Notes under the pieces: generated by a model | What the model was told of the DNA's origin: nothing | Database searches by the model: none | Seen by the model: the letters and a program-made list of their open reading frames with translations, nothing else | Program-made: the position numbers and the translations under genes | In this document: positions 1-10,487 of the stretch, one piece after another | How positions within the stretch are numbered: the stretch's first letter is position 1 | Layout of the letters: the number at the start of each line of letters is the position of its first letter | Source of the DNA: Rhodocollybia butyracea | Taxonomy: Eukaryota > Basidiomycota > Agaricomycetes > Agaricales > Omphalotaceae | Direction of reading: 5' to 3' | Length of the DNA stretch: 64,000 bases | Assembly: GCA_015501585.1 (NCBI GenBank) | Contig: JADNRY010000203.1 | Span: forward strand, 1-64,000

Positions 1-1010
1 GAGTTTAATACGAAAATTAGATGAAACAGATATGGAGAGAGACGGAAAGAGAGTGGAACAGAGGAATCTGGCTCGGAAAGGAAACTCCAGCCTATATATG
101 GTACACACGATAAAGAAATAGTCCATTCTTGGGTATATATCAGAGGTAAAATATGATTTCGTGAGGATTAACATAGTTTTAGAGTGTTTTGATCCGAGCG
201 AGGTTTCTCCGATTACTCCACAATTCTCCGGGGTCAGGAGTACCTTTGCGCTTCATGATCACTCGCCGCCCGGTTTCCCTTGGGTGAGTTTCATTCTATT
301 CCTCGGATAGTTCTGTCCATCCTGAGTGTGATTAACATTCTCTCGAGAAGGCCTGTTATCTAGCTTTCCAACGACACCACTTATGATAATCTCGAGCAAC
401 TGCGCTGAGTATGTACAAGTGATTCCCGATAGTCGGCTTTAACGGATAAGACCTTCCGTGTATGATTTCTAAGATCAAATGTTTCGATTTGCCAAGGCTA
501 TCCCGGCGCGTAGCTTTCCGTAGGACCGCTAAGCATGTTTCTACCGTCCTCACGGTTGTGACCGGTGCCGCGAATAGATCTTTACGGTTTTCCTCGGGAT
601 CGTTCTGGTCCATTGTTACGGACTGTAAAGTCCACATCTTAACATAGCTCGTTGGGGGTCTTAGTGCGAGGGATGCCTTCCCTCATAATTCCTTCCCTCG
701 AGTAACACGTTGGCTTAGTACTTATCCCGCTTCGAGATGTCCTGTAGTTTAGAGAGTCTACACTCTTTGGGTATAACTAGATTGACGATCTAGCGTTACA
801 TCTCCGGGCAGCCCAGGTATCCTCGCTAGCTTGGCTCTAGGCTACGCTTGTGGGCGTACCTTCACGGCTCGCTGAGTATTATTGTTAAGTTCTTTGCCTT
901 GGCAACAGCTATCACGCTCGGGCTCCGTATAACTCTCTTATTGCATTGTATAACACGTACAAAGTGTCAAAATGTACGGTTACACGCCTTAGGCCAATTT
1001 TAGGCCTAAT
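1..1010 (-). mobile_element. LTR-like repeat E, copy C (truncated by window edge)
   Basis: This stretch is the near-identical reverse complement of about 7,845-8,850. It ends at about 1,010, where a Gypsy coding frame takes over, so it inserted into the Gypsy element. Read on the minus strand it starts near TGTAACC and runs off the window start. Copy A has a TATATAAG box at the matching place, which suggests a long LTR (U3 side). A 93-codon ORF (637 to 356, minus) is shared with copy A (8,216-8,494), but such close copies would share any ORF, so I do not call it a gene. The left end lies outside the window, so no target duplication can be tested. Confidence 0.6.
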
Positions 1011-1329
1011 ACCGGACTACCTTCGCCGAATCCATCCGGTTTTCCATGTATCACAACTTGAACCTTCAATTCCAAACTCAATTTCAAATCGGATTCAGCC
1101 ACCTCCCCCACCAATCAAAGTTGATGGTGAAGAATACAATGTGGCGGAAATCCTCGACTCAAAGATTGACCAAAGATACAAACACTGTCCTCTTCAATAC
1201 TACATCCGATGGGCTGGTTATGAAGGAACTGATGACAAGTTCGCTTGGATTGCGGCTGACGAGCTACATGCCAATGAACTAGTTCCAGCATTCCACCTTC
1301 GGTATCCAAGCAAACCCAGACCTACTTAG
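1011..1329 (+). pseudogene. Ty3/Gypsy Pol C-terminus with chromodomain (fragment)
   Basis: The frame reads PDYLRRIHPVFHVSQLEP, the usual Gypsy integrase C-terminal motif. A chromodomain follows, with the hallmark blocks EYNVAEIL, YYIRWAGYE and the acidic/Trp stretch near FAWIAADEL, and a stop at 1,327-1,329. Chromodomains of chromoviruses steer integration to marked chromatin. Everything upstream (gag, protease, RT, RNase H, the integrase core) is missing because repeat E replaces it. The open frame continues upstream into repeat E, but that part is not Pol. The element is in plus orientation, in line with the PPT and 3' LTR downstream. Confidence 0.85.
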
Positions 1330-1680
1330 TCCTTCATGCGTACTTATACTTTCTCATTTTTACATCACTTTTCCAAGCGTCTGACAATGGACGTCGGAGG
1401 GGTTCAATTGCCGTGATATCAATTTGAGCGATCACCCCTTCTCTTATCATTTTTCTTCAAAGTCATTTCGACTTTTCCAATTTCGGCTTCGGCCGCATTT
1501 AAACTCACTTCAATCCTTACATTTCACTCAATTTTAAAAGCAAAACATTTTCTATATTATATATAGAAATACTTTTATGCCCTTACGGGCCGACAGCGTT
1601 CTGTACGATAAAACAAAAAACCAAAAAACTACAAAGTCCAAAAAAGTATTACAAAGGTTTGAGGCTTCGGCCGACAGCTC
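1330..1680. other. Gypsy spacer, no gene seen
   Basis: Non-coding spacer between the chromodomain ORF and the antisense ORF of the same Gypsy element. It has an AT-rich patch with a short palindrome-like TATATTATATATA at about 1,552-1,566. I see nothing else in it. Confidence 0.5.
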
Positions 1681-2708
1681 TCTCCCTACTCTTCCTCTCC
1701 CTCTCCATCTTCATCACCTCCTTCCTCCGGATCCTTCTCCTTCCCTTTTCCCTTTGACTTGGGCTTCGGCCTTGACAGGGTCCAAGTTGGCCTTCCCTCC
1801 TCCTGAAAGCCCCAGCGCGTACCAACTAAGAAACGTTGGAGGGCCGACAGTTCCACCATCAGGCCTCCAACCTGCTCCTCCAACATGCTCGAGAGCCGAG
1901 CAACCTCCACTCGCAATCCCACCACCTCCGCCAATAAACCCTCGTTCTCTTCCTCCACCTTCCTTTGGCTTTCCCAGCCAACGAGCAAACACTTCACCTT
2001 TGAAGTGTTGCACTCAGAGCAGGCCTCGATCTTCCCGCCTCGCCGAGTACAACCTAACTCCTTCACCTTGCACCAAACACACTTCTTACCGCTCTTCTTC
2101 AGCTTCTTTGGCTCCAGTTTGTCGTCGTCACCATTGTTGGGGGATGGAGGATCATCCTCGGGACCTGAGTCAGGGACCTACAATGGGTTAGAAAAGAAAA
2201 AACCTTCAAGTCCCAAGCAGACTCACCCTCACGGCCGACTTCGGCGCCACTCTCTTCCTCTTCAACCCACTTGGGGTACTCAGCCCCGCAACATCTTCTC
2301 CCCTTCCTGCTGGCGCCGTAAGGCAGCCACCATCCTTTTCTCTCTCTCCTTGCTCGCCTTTTCATTGGCCGCTGCTGCCTTGGACTTGACAATCTTGTAT
2401 GCATGGAGAGTCTTGGCTGTCTGCTTCTCCTTGGCCTTCCTCTCTCACTAAGCCTTTTCACTGGCTTCCCTCGCTGCCAGCTCAGCCACTGCCCTCTCCG
2501 CCTCCCTTTGCTGCTCTTTGACAAATAAACGGAGCTGCTCGGCTTCCGCTGCTGCTGCGGCCTCCTCCTGTCTCTTTTTCTCCTTCTTTGCCACCCACTT
2601 GGCTGCCTTCCTCTCAAGTAAAGCCTTTGCTTCCGCTGCTGCTTCCTCGGCCTTCCTGAATTCCTCGTCGGAGTCATCGGATACATGAGAATTGGCGCGA
2701 GAAGTCAT
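1680..2708 (-). pseudogene. Antisense accessory ORF inside the Gypsy element (coiled coil plus Cys cluster)
   Basis: Coding-like sequence runs opposite to pol. It starts at 2,708 (minus) with an Ala/Glu/Lys-rich coiled-coil segment (EEAAAEAKALLERK and similar). A 49 nt intron fits at 2,226-2,178 (GTGAGT at its start, branch-like CTAAC, TAG at its end). Next comes a Lys-rich stretch and a cysteine cluster of the form CVWC...CTRR...CSEC...SKVKC, then Leu-rich coiled coil and an acidic C-terminus. The frame is broken by a TAG-TGA pair near 2,450, so this copy is probably dead. The Cys pattern resembles small zinc-binding clusters, but I do not recognise a named family. An antisense, spliced accessory gene just before the 3' LTR is unusual for a simple Gypsy element. 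Confidence 0.5.
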
Positions 2709-2924
2709 TGCAATAGTAAAATGATGGGGGTACTTAGGGAAATTTTGGATTTTGGCATGACCTTATATACCCAGGCGCTTAGACTCTATAGGATCACAGG
2801 AACAATAAGCAGAGATCTCGGTGACGTCTTAGAATCTTCTAGACTTTCTCATATTATGGTGACCCTGACTCTCGGCTGACATTCTATCAGTCCAACTTTG
2901 GCTCTGGACTTAGAGAAGGCTCAA

Positions 2925-2941
2925 GCCTAAGAGGGGGATAC
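2925..2941 (+). other. Polypurine tract of the Gypsy element
   Basis: Purine-rich AAGAGGGGGATA directly precedes the LTR start TGTTATGATC at 2,942. This is the expected priming site for plus-strand DNA synthesis. Confidence 0.75.
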
Positions 2942-3570
2942 TGTTATGATCATGCCACATTGGCATCTCTCGGATCATCACCGGATCACCTCTACTATCA
3001 TCCCGGCACCATTCCAATTCCATTCCGTCTATTTCTGTCATCTTATCTCTTTTTGTTATCTTCCTATCTTATCTCTTACCTTTGTCCGATGACGTACCGC
3101 CATTGGACCTTTCGGATTACTTTCTAATTGGTTCTTATTATCTTTCGATTATATTCCCTTCCCAAACTATTGAGTATTATTGTCTTATGATTGTATTACT
3201 TACTTCGGTCTTCCGTATATGCTTCTGACTATTGTCTTCTACTGATCCGGAAGCCCTGGACTCCTAGTATATAAGTAGTACAGCCTTGTACAGTAGTCCT
3301 CAGTTTAAATATCAACTTGGATAAACCAGACCTTCCATCTGCCCTAGTCTATCCTTCTTCTGTCTTACTCGTCAGCCGTTACATCGGCCGAATCTATCTT
3401 TGTCTCTTGAACTTCATCTCGGGACTATTCAGCATGACGAGGGTCTAGCTAATAGCTATACCACACATCCCACTTCATCTTTGATCTCCGATATCAGTCC
3501 GAGACCTACTTCATCAATACATACCTTTCGGATACTGATCGGATCCCTTTGGTCTTGCACAATCTTAACA
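2942..3570 (+). mobile_element. 3' LTR of the Ty3/Gypsy element
   Basis: Starts TGTTATGATC right after the polypurine tract and ends ...CTTAACA at 3,570 (629 bp), giving TG...CA termini. A TATATAAG box at 3,268-3,275 marks the promoter. It lies in plus orientation behind the chromodomain ORF. The 5' LTR is outside the window, so LTR divergence and target duplication cannot be read. A related LTR in minus orientation sits at 51,086-51,928. Confidence 0.8.
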
Positions 3571-3970
3571 TAGGGGATTGGCAGGGGATGGGTAGGGGAT
3601 GGGTATGGGATGGGTATGGGATGGGTATGGGATGGGTATGGGAGTGTAGTAGAGTGTCTGGGAGGGGTAAGGGAGTGTCTGGAAGAGGTAGAGAAGTGTG
3701 TGTGAGTTTAGAAGGAGGGAGACCAAAGAACAGGATCACCAGGAAAAGGGAGGACAGGTGCTTGGGATGATAAGGGAGGTTGTGTCAATGGATACCTGGG
3801 GAGAGGGACAGTGGAATGATTGAGATGCTGTGGAAGAGATCAGAACAATTCTTAAAGGGATTGGGGAATTGTTTCTGAGGGTGGCTGCAACATGGGAGGG
3901 GGTCTTACAGGGCACCCTTAGGGATGCGGAGTAGGCAGAGCAGGAGGGGTAGAATCACTTGCTCTGGGCA

Positions 3971-4110
3971 ACTTGGTCTTGACCTGGGTCACCTTGGTCT
4001 TGACCTAGGTCAACTTGTCTTGACCTAGGTCACCTTGGTCTTGACCTAGGTCACCTTGGTCTTGACCTAGGTCACCTTGGTCTTGACCTGGGTGGACTTG
4101 GTCTTGACCT
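3971..4110 (+). repeat. 21 bp tandem repeat in the foldback left arm
   Basis: About 6.5 tandem copies of a unit reading CTTGGTCTTGACCTAGGTCAC with small variants. Each unit holds the palindrome GACCTAGGTC. Fewer copies are present, inverted, at about 4,667-4,745. Confidence 0.85.
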
Positions 4111-4790
4111 AAAGCATTTTCAAAATGACTAATTAGGAAATTTTAATATTTTTGCAGTGGATGAGGTCAAAGCTGTTTTTATTACCAAACTAGGAAATTT
4201 TCAAACACTTTAATTGGTTTTATGTTTTTCTACACTTTTGATAAATTACTATATTAGGCAATTTTATTTCAATAGGGTTTATTTCCTAATTAGGCAATTT
4301 CAAAACATTTGCAGTGGATGAGGTCAAAGCTGTTTCCATTGCCTAATTGAGAAGTGACAAATCTTTTGCAGTGGAGTAATAAAAACAGCTTTGGCCTCAT
4401 CCACTGCAAAAGCTTTGTCACTTCTCAATTAGGCAATGAAAACAGCTTTGACCTCATCCACTGCAAAAGTTTTGAAATTACCTAATTAGGAAATAAAACC
4501 CTATTGAGATAAAATTGCCTAATATAGTAATTTATCAAAAGTGTAGAAAAACATAAAGCCAATTAAAGTGTTTGAAAATTTCCTAATTTGGTAATAAAAA
4601 CAGCTTTGACCTCATCCACTGCAAAAATATTAAAATTTCCTAATTAGTCATTTTGAAAATGCTTTAGGTCAAGACCAAGTCCACCCAGGTCAAGACCAAC
4701 CTAACCTAGGTCGAGACCAACCTGGCCCTGGTCAAGACCAAGTTGCCCAGAGCAAGTGGTTCTACCCCTCCTGCTCTGCCTACTCCACAT

Positions 4791-4975
4791 TGTTGAGATA
4801 ATGGTCACGAGCATGACAAGTTCTGCTGCTCATGTTGTTTACTTTTATTGATGTACTATATATATGTAGCTGAGACTTGGGGAACCTTGCACTTTTGACT
4901 CAAGATTCCCTGCCTATCCAAATTTATTTGCTGTTCTATTCTTTCTGCCGTGTCTCTCGGCATTTTTATTCAACA
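4791..4975. mobile_element. Solo LTR, Copia-type, 185 bp
   Basis: Starts TGTTGAGATAATGG and ends TATTCAACA, so it has TGTTGA/TCAACA termini. It is flanked by the exact 5 bp duplication CACAT at 4,786-4,790 and 4,976-4,980. The sequences on both sides join to match the left arm of the surrounding foldback. A TATATATATG stretch lies inside at about 4,857-4,866. It is a recombination product of a full element that landed after the inverted repeat formed. Confidence 0.88.
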
Positions 4976-5290
4976 CACATACCTAACACTGGCCTGCAAG
5001 ACCCCCACCATGTTGGGGCCACCCTCAGAAACAATTCCCCAATCCCTCTATCAATTGTTCTGATCTCTCCCACAGCATCTCAATCATTCCACTGTCCCTT
5101 TCCCCAGGTATCCATTAACACAGCCTCCCTTATCATCCCTAGCACCTGTCCTCCCTTTTCTTGGTGATCCTGTTCTTTGGTCTCCCCCCTCCTACACTCA
5201 CACACACTTCTCTACCTCTTCCAGACACTCCCTTACCCCTCCTAGACACTCTTCTACACTCCTCTACCCATTCCCTACCCATCCCAAAGC

Positions 5291-5560
5291 ATACCCTATT
5301 CAACCCTAGGTCATGACCTAGGGCTCCTGGGTCAGGACCAACCTGAGCTAGGTCATGACCTGAGGCTGAAGGATAGGCCCAGGATTCTGGGTCTTTTTAG
5401 TCAGGTCAATGTAACAAAAGTGTAAGCTAACAAGACCTAAAAAGTGGTTGCCTAAAGTGCCCGTAGCTTGAAAAGGTACACTAAAAGTAAACAGATATGA
5501 CATCAATGGAGTAGATACTGAATGAGAAAAGGGCGTAGATGTAGATATGGGCAAAGGTAC
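5291..5560. other. Spacer, no gene seen
   Basis: Contains more copies of the GACCTAGGTC/AGGTCATGACC type of motif at 5,303-5,361, then sequence leading into the decayed end of the MULE gene. No supported coding feature. Confidence 0.4.
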
Positions 5561-6513
5561 TATAGAAGCTGGTTGTTTTGTAGTAGCTCTAATAGTTTAT
5601 ATTAACATGTTGTGCAATGTGAAAGTAACTGAACAAACATACCTGGGCTTCAAGACAGCTTTTGAACCACTATTCTTGCCTCCACCATACTCCAAGCTAT
5701 GAACATGTGAAACACACTTGCCTTTTAAGCTTTTGTTTTTGAGGAAGTACACTTTGAGGTGAAGAAACAAATAGATATCAATCCAGCAAGTTGACCAAGT
5801 CATCTGCAGTAAAAGAAGCATTCAAAGGATCAGCAGGGAGCCAAGTTGGATGCATTTCAAGGCAAGAAGTGAATAGTTTAAGTCTGTCGACCAATGCCTT
5901 GTTTGTTGAGGAAGGCAATACATCTGTTACAGGCACCAATGAAGAGAGTATTGCAGGAATAGGAATGGAAGGAGTTTGAGGCATGATTTGAGAATCATCA
6001 ATAATATTGCTGCCACCAAAAAGCACTGAACAGCACATAGATGTTTGCAAAACTGTATTGAAGGGAAGTATGGGCATTCACAGATGTATAAGTCGAGATC
6101 AACCTCATAGAAGTGGCTCAGATTAGACTTAGACTGTATGTGATACATGATATTGTTGTCACCATCTTTGTCAAAAACCTGATAATAATTGCATGAGCAA
6201 GGAAACGACATCAATAAACAACAGCCTACCTCAAAATCTTCAACTGAGAACTGGTCATATGAGGTCTTGATAACCTGTTTGTACTTGGCAGCTTCCAGAT
6301 CATCTCCTTCAAACCCATATTGCTGGTGTGCCTGCTTCAAGATGTAGTAGGGTGCCACATCATTGACCAAAACATGAATCAAGTGATCTAAATGGCAGTT
6401 ACACTTGCCATGAAGAAATTTACCTTTGAGGACGTGGTGATATGCTTCAATCAGCATGTTTGTATCACAGTCCTCATAGATAGAGCAATCGGTGCGGTAC
6501 ACTGCAGACCACA
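5560..6513 (-). pseudogene. MULE transposase, C-terminal half (SWIM zinc finger)
   Basis: Read on minus, the frame carries WSAVYRTDCS, NMLIEAYHHVLKGKF and DHLIHVLVNDVAPYY, typical of fungal MULE (MULE-type DDE) transposases. A SWIM finger follows, with CEC then FCKH spacing (C-x-C...C-x-H), at about 6,105-6,060. After the finger the frame shifts (about 6,040-6,000), and the tail continues to about 5,780 (ending DDLVNLLD) and then into fragments. The N-terminal half of what looks like the same gene is at 14,622-16,038 on the same strand. The trinucleotides coding for W-S-A-V follow a GACCACA (plus strand, 6,507-6,513) that also flanks the other half. MULE transposases cut and paste elements with long TIRs; none is evident here. 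Confidence 0.8.
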
Positions 6514-6784
6514 TCTTAATGATAATTGGCTTGATTCGTACTGGTATGTGAAAGGTGCTAGAAAACAACCTAACAAATACAAGACTGCGCCTAAACAGAC
6601 TATCAATTTATTTAAAGGGAGTGAGGCTGGGTTGTCAAAGATTCCCCAAAGAAAGTTAAGATATCGAATGTAAGATGATACACCAGCCAGTGTAGTGAAA
6701 CAACTGAACTAGTGTAGTGCAACAAGGTCTACTAGTAAGTTCTATGAACTGAACTAGCGTAGACTATTGTCTAAGTTGTGCACG
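6514..6784 (+). other. Unassigned stretch at insertion edge
   Basis: An open stretch on plus encodes a basic peptide ending KLRYRM before a stop at 6,671-6,673. It looks like the C-terminus of some element protein, but I cannot name it. The remainder, to the start of repeat E copy B, has no recognisable feature. Confidence 0.3.
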
Positions 6785-7680
6785 TATGTCTGATCAAAAA
6801 CCCAAATAACCAAATAACTGTGTGTGTGTGTCCAACAATAACCAAAACCAAAACCAATACAACGCAACTAGGACACTCCTGGGCAAACTCTGGCTCCAGC
6901 TAGCGTAACGCCATAACATCCCTGACCAAACTCTGGGTCAAGCTACAAAACTGTGAGTGAACTTAATCACTAGGAACTCATACCACAATTTTAGTGGCTC
7001 ACTAATACTCATTAGAGCTAGCTAAGGAACCCTCACTCTGGAGCCGAATAATTCCTTACTAGAAGCCATCCCCTCTAAGGAAGCAACTAGATTTATGCAA
7101 AGGAGAGTGAACTTAATCACTAGGAACTCATACCACAATCTTAGTGGCTTGCTAATACTCGTTAAGAGCTAGCTAGTAAGGAACCCTCACTCTGGAGCCA
7201 AATAATTCCTTACTAGAAGCCGTCCCCTCTAAGGAAGCAACTAGATTCACGCAAAAGATCTAACTCAATCTTAAGCGGGCACAAAAGCTGTTACAAAGCT
7301 TCTATTACACCAATCCAAACTTTATAAGATAGAATATAATATTATCTTCAAAGAGAAAGCTAGACTCTGTACGCGCCCTAAACAAATGCCCAGTTACAGT
7401 GTTTGATTGACTTGGTACTTTTAAACCAGGGGGAATTAAGAGGACTAGCAGACTCTGGTGGTGAAGAGACCTTTGACTTTGTCACAACGGGTGGTTATGA
7501 GAGGTGGTAAGATAACTTAATTTATGAGATAAATACATTGTGCTTATATACTGGGTCTTTACTAGTTTAATACAAAAAGAGATGAAACAGAATCAGAGAG
7601 AAACAGAGTGAGATAGAAATTTGAGAAAGAGAGGAATTTAGCTAAGAAAGGAAACTCTAGCCCAGACATATTGTATGTTT
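6785..7680 (-). mobile_element. LTR-like repeat E, copy B (3' half) with internal 134 bp duplication
   Basis: Reverse complement of about 8,780-9,845 in copy A. Shared blocks include the TATATAAG region (7,535-7,680) and the CCAAAACCAAAACC tract (6,840-6,860). Copy B carries a 134 bp tandem duplication starting AGTGAACTTAATCACTAGG at about 6,953 and 7,087, present only once in copy A (about 9,480-9,610). The promoter-proximal half is missing. In minus orientation the copy ends ...GATCAGACA at 6,785. Confidence 0.65.
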
Positions 7681-7844
7681 ATCTAGAAAACCGTCCCAAT
7701 TTAGGTACGGTCCCGATTTGGGTATCAAAGTAAAAGAAATTAAAATGGGTTAACATATTATGGTCCTCATGGAATCTCGTACTGCAAATAACTGTTCCTT
7801 CTATTGGATGTTTCATGGCTCCACACAGGTACATGTCCGCTATT
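7681..7844. other. Spacer between two repeat E copies
   Basis: Short unique-looking sequence between copy B (inverted) and copy A. No gene or motif recognised. Confidence 0.4.
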
Positions 7845-9845
7845 AGGCCTAAAATCGGCCTAAGGCGTGTAACCGTACATTTTGACACTTTGTACGTGTT
7901 ATACAATGCAATAAGAGAGTTATACGGAGCCCGAGTGTGATAGCTGTTGCCGAGGCAAAGAACTTAACAATAATACTCAGCGAGCCGTGAAGGTACGCCC
8001 ACAAGCGTAGCCTAGAGCCAAGCTAGCGAGGATACCTGGGCTGCCCGGAGATGTAACACTAGATCATCAATCTAGTTATACCCAAGAGTGCATACTCTCT
8101 AAACTACAGGACATCTCGAAGCGGGATAAGTACTAAGCCAACGCGTTACTCGAGGGAAGGAATTATGAGGGAAGGCATCCCTTGCACTAAGACCCCCAAC
8201 AAGCTATGTTAAGATGTGGACTTTACAGTCCGTAACAATGGACCAGAACGATCCCGAGGAAACCGTAGAGATCTATTCGCGGCACCGGTTGCAACCGTGA
8301 GGACGGTAGAAACATGCTTAGCGGTCCTACGGAAAGCTACGCGCCGGGATAGCCTTGGCAAATCGAAACATTTGATCTTAGAAATCATACACGGAAGGTC
8401 TTATCCATTAAAGCCAACTATCGGGAATCACTTGTACATACTCAGTGCAGTTGCTCAAGATTATCATAAGTGGTGTCGTTGGAAAGCTAGATAACAGGCC
8501 TTCTCGAGAGAATGTTAATCACACTCAGGATGGACAGAACTATCCGAGGAATAGAATGAAACTCACCCAAGGGAAACCGGGCGGCGAGTGATCATGAAGC
8601 GTAAAGGTACTCCTGACCCCGGAGAATTGTGGAGTAATCGGAGAAACCTCGCTCGGATCAAAACACTCTAAAACTATGTTAATCCTCACGAAATCATATT
8701 TTACCTCTGATATATACCCAAGAATGGACTATTTCTTTATCGTGTGTACCATATATAGGCTGGAGTTTCCTTTCCAAGCCAGATTCCTCTGTTTCACTCT
8801 CTTTCCGTCTCTCTCCGTATCTGTTTCATCTATTTTTTGTATTAAACTCTCTCTACTCAGTATATAAGCCAGACATATTTATTCAATAAGACAAGTTACT
8901 TGCCACCTCCCCTGTACGAGATTGGTTGTGTTCCTTCACCTCAAAGTTTCTTGCCCTCGACTTGACTGCTAAGACCAGTGCTCCGTAGAACGTCCCCTCG
9001 GGACTAGTAGCGTGACGCCTCCTGACTTGGTTATCTTTAGAAAGTAATAAACTTCACGAAGTTACTTGCCACCTCCCCTGTACGAGATTGGTTGTGTTCC
9101 TTCACCTCAGAGGATCTTTCCCTTGATTTGTATGTTAGGAAGTGAGCTCCGTAGAACGTCCTTGGGACTAGTAGCGTGACGCTTCTCTACTTAACTACGA
9201 GTTGGTTGTTAGTTTCTTCACCTAGTAAGTAGCTGGTCACCTCTCTACGTGTTCCCGCGGAGAAGTGTTAGTTGCTTCACGAAGTTGTTAGCCAGTCTCG
9301 ACGCTTTACCACGGAGTGACTGATAGTTTCTTCAAGGAGTTTGATTTACTGTCATATTACTTGCTCGGCGGAATTTGGCCTGTAATAGAATTTCACAAAC
9401 TTCCTTTGGCCCACTTGAGAATCTGATCGAGTCTTGAGCGTGTGAGTTCCCTCGAACTCCAGATCAACCTTAAATCTAGTTGCTTCCTTAGAGGGGACGG
9501 TTTCTAGTAAGGAATTATTCGGCTCCAGAGTGAGGGTTCCTTAGTCGACTTCCCTGTGAAGTTAGGCGAGCCACTAAGATTGTGGTACGAGTTCCTAGTG
9601 ATTAAGTTCACTCACAATATCGTAGCTTGGCCCAGAGTTTGGTCGAGGACCTTATGGCGTCACAGCAGCTAGTGCCAGAGTTTGCCTAGGGTTGTTGACA
9701 AACCTCGAGATTACTATTCTAGCTAGAGCCAGAGTTTGCCTAGGAGAATCTTAGTTTCGTTGTATTGGTTTTGGTTTTGATTATTTGGTTTTGGACACAT
9801 ACACATTATTGGTTTTGGTTTGGTTATATTGATTCGGACATCCCG
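7845..9845 (+). mobile_element. LTR-like repeat E, copy A (most complete, about 2 kb)
   Basis: The most complete member of the repeat family, also seen at 1-1,010 (inverted), 6,785-7,680 (inverted) and 13,560-14,621 (diverged). It begins near TGTAACCGTACATTTTG (about 7,867) and ends near GATTCGGACA. A TATATAAG at 8,861-8,868 followed by a plausible start region splits it into U3-like and R/U5-like parts. About 167 bp tandem repeats (ACTTGCCACCTCCCCTGTAC at 8,899 and 9,065) and weaker further copies fill 8,890-9,310. An ORF of 92 codons lies at 8,216-8,494. I call it a probable long LTR. No matching 5 bp duplication was found at its ends, so this is not proven. Confidence 0.55.
8861..8868 (+). 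promoter_or_regulatory. TATA box in repeat E
   Basis: TATATAAG in a T-rich context, present in the same place in copies A and B. It fits an LTR promoter. Confidence 0.55.
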
Positions 9846-10171
9846 ACGTTCCCTCGTACATATGTACACCCAGCTGGGCTTCCCTCGACTCAGTTCTAAG
9901 AGTTGTCCAAGCTTAGTTACCCACGTTAGCGCTACAGTCTTGAACCTGGAGCAGTCGCGCGCGTACATCCGATATTACAAGACTTTCCCTCGGGGAATCT
10001 CTGACAACCCGCCCTCGCTCCCTTACATATTGATAGTCTGGTTAGGTGCGGTAGTGTTTTTGTTAGGTTGTTTTATAGCACCTTTCGCATACCTACACGT
10101 AAATACCCAAATACCGCATGTCTATCCTCGAAGTTGTCTGGTAGATTTTGAGCAAGTCCAGCTCAATCCCC
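9846..10171 (+). other. Flank of the Harbinger element, no clear gene
   Basis: An open stretch on plus (from 9,820) includes one hydrophobic segment (ILIVWLGAVVFLLGCFIAPF, about 10,030-10,090) but runs on into the Harbinger TIR. I cannot support it as a gene. No other feature seen. Confidence 0.3.
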
Positions 10172-10487
10172 TAAGAGTCAGTTTGGCCACCTCAGTTTTC
10201 AGGAATCAGAATCAGGATTCAGGAATCCTGAAACATTAATAAGCAGATCATGTCATAAGTTTCGTGCAAAATAACTTGCCACGTATATGAGCCTACTTGC
10301 TCCTGCCTGTATCTTGTCGTTCTTGCTCACATTCCACACATTTTTATGTGTTTTCAATGGAAAACACAAAGCCTTAAGCTTAATAGGAATGATGAAACAC
10401 TATAATCAAATCTCGTGATTTTTCTTGCATGAATTAGCTCAAAATTATTGCGCGGTGCGGTGTGTTAATCGATAAACCATTCCCTTG

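Larger units (their letters stand above)
3575..5290. repeat. 1.7 kb foldback (long inverted repeat)
   Basis: The left arm (about 3,580-4,373) is the reverse complement of the right arm (about 4,399-5,287). The match includes AT-rich blocks around AACAGCTTTGACCTC and the block reading CTTGACCTAGGTC. The centre is a short spacer at about 4,374-4,398. The right arm is interrupted by a clean solo LTR (4,791-4,975). The arms differ in copy number of a 21 bp tandem unit (about 6.5 units left, about 4 right) and in the GGTATGGGAT microsatellite at the outer left edge (3,580-3,645). No transposase is visible. It could be a foldback-type element or two head-to-head copies of one repeat. Confidence 0.75.

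Noticed and set aside
946..1329. A complete 127-codon protein starting at 946
   Set aside because: The first 22 codons come from repeat E; only the part from PDYLRR onward is Gypsy Pol.
3580..3645. GGTATGGGAT repeats as a telomere or interstitial telomere
   Set aside because: The unit does not match fungal TTAGGG-type repeats, and the reverse complement lies at the other end of the foldback.
8216..8494. 92-93 codon ORF shared by repeat E copies A and C as a real gene
   Set aside because: The two copies are nearly identical in DNA, so conservation of the frame carries no information, and no domain is recognisable.
9820..10239. 139-codon ORF with one hydrophobic segment
   Set aside because: It runs across the left end of the Harbinger element, so it cannot be an ancestral gene in this form, and no motif supports the rest.
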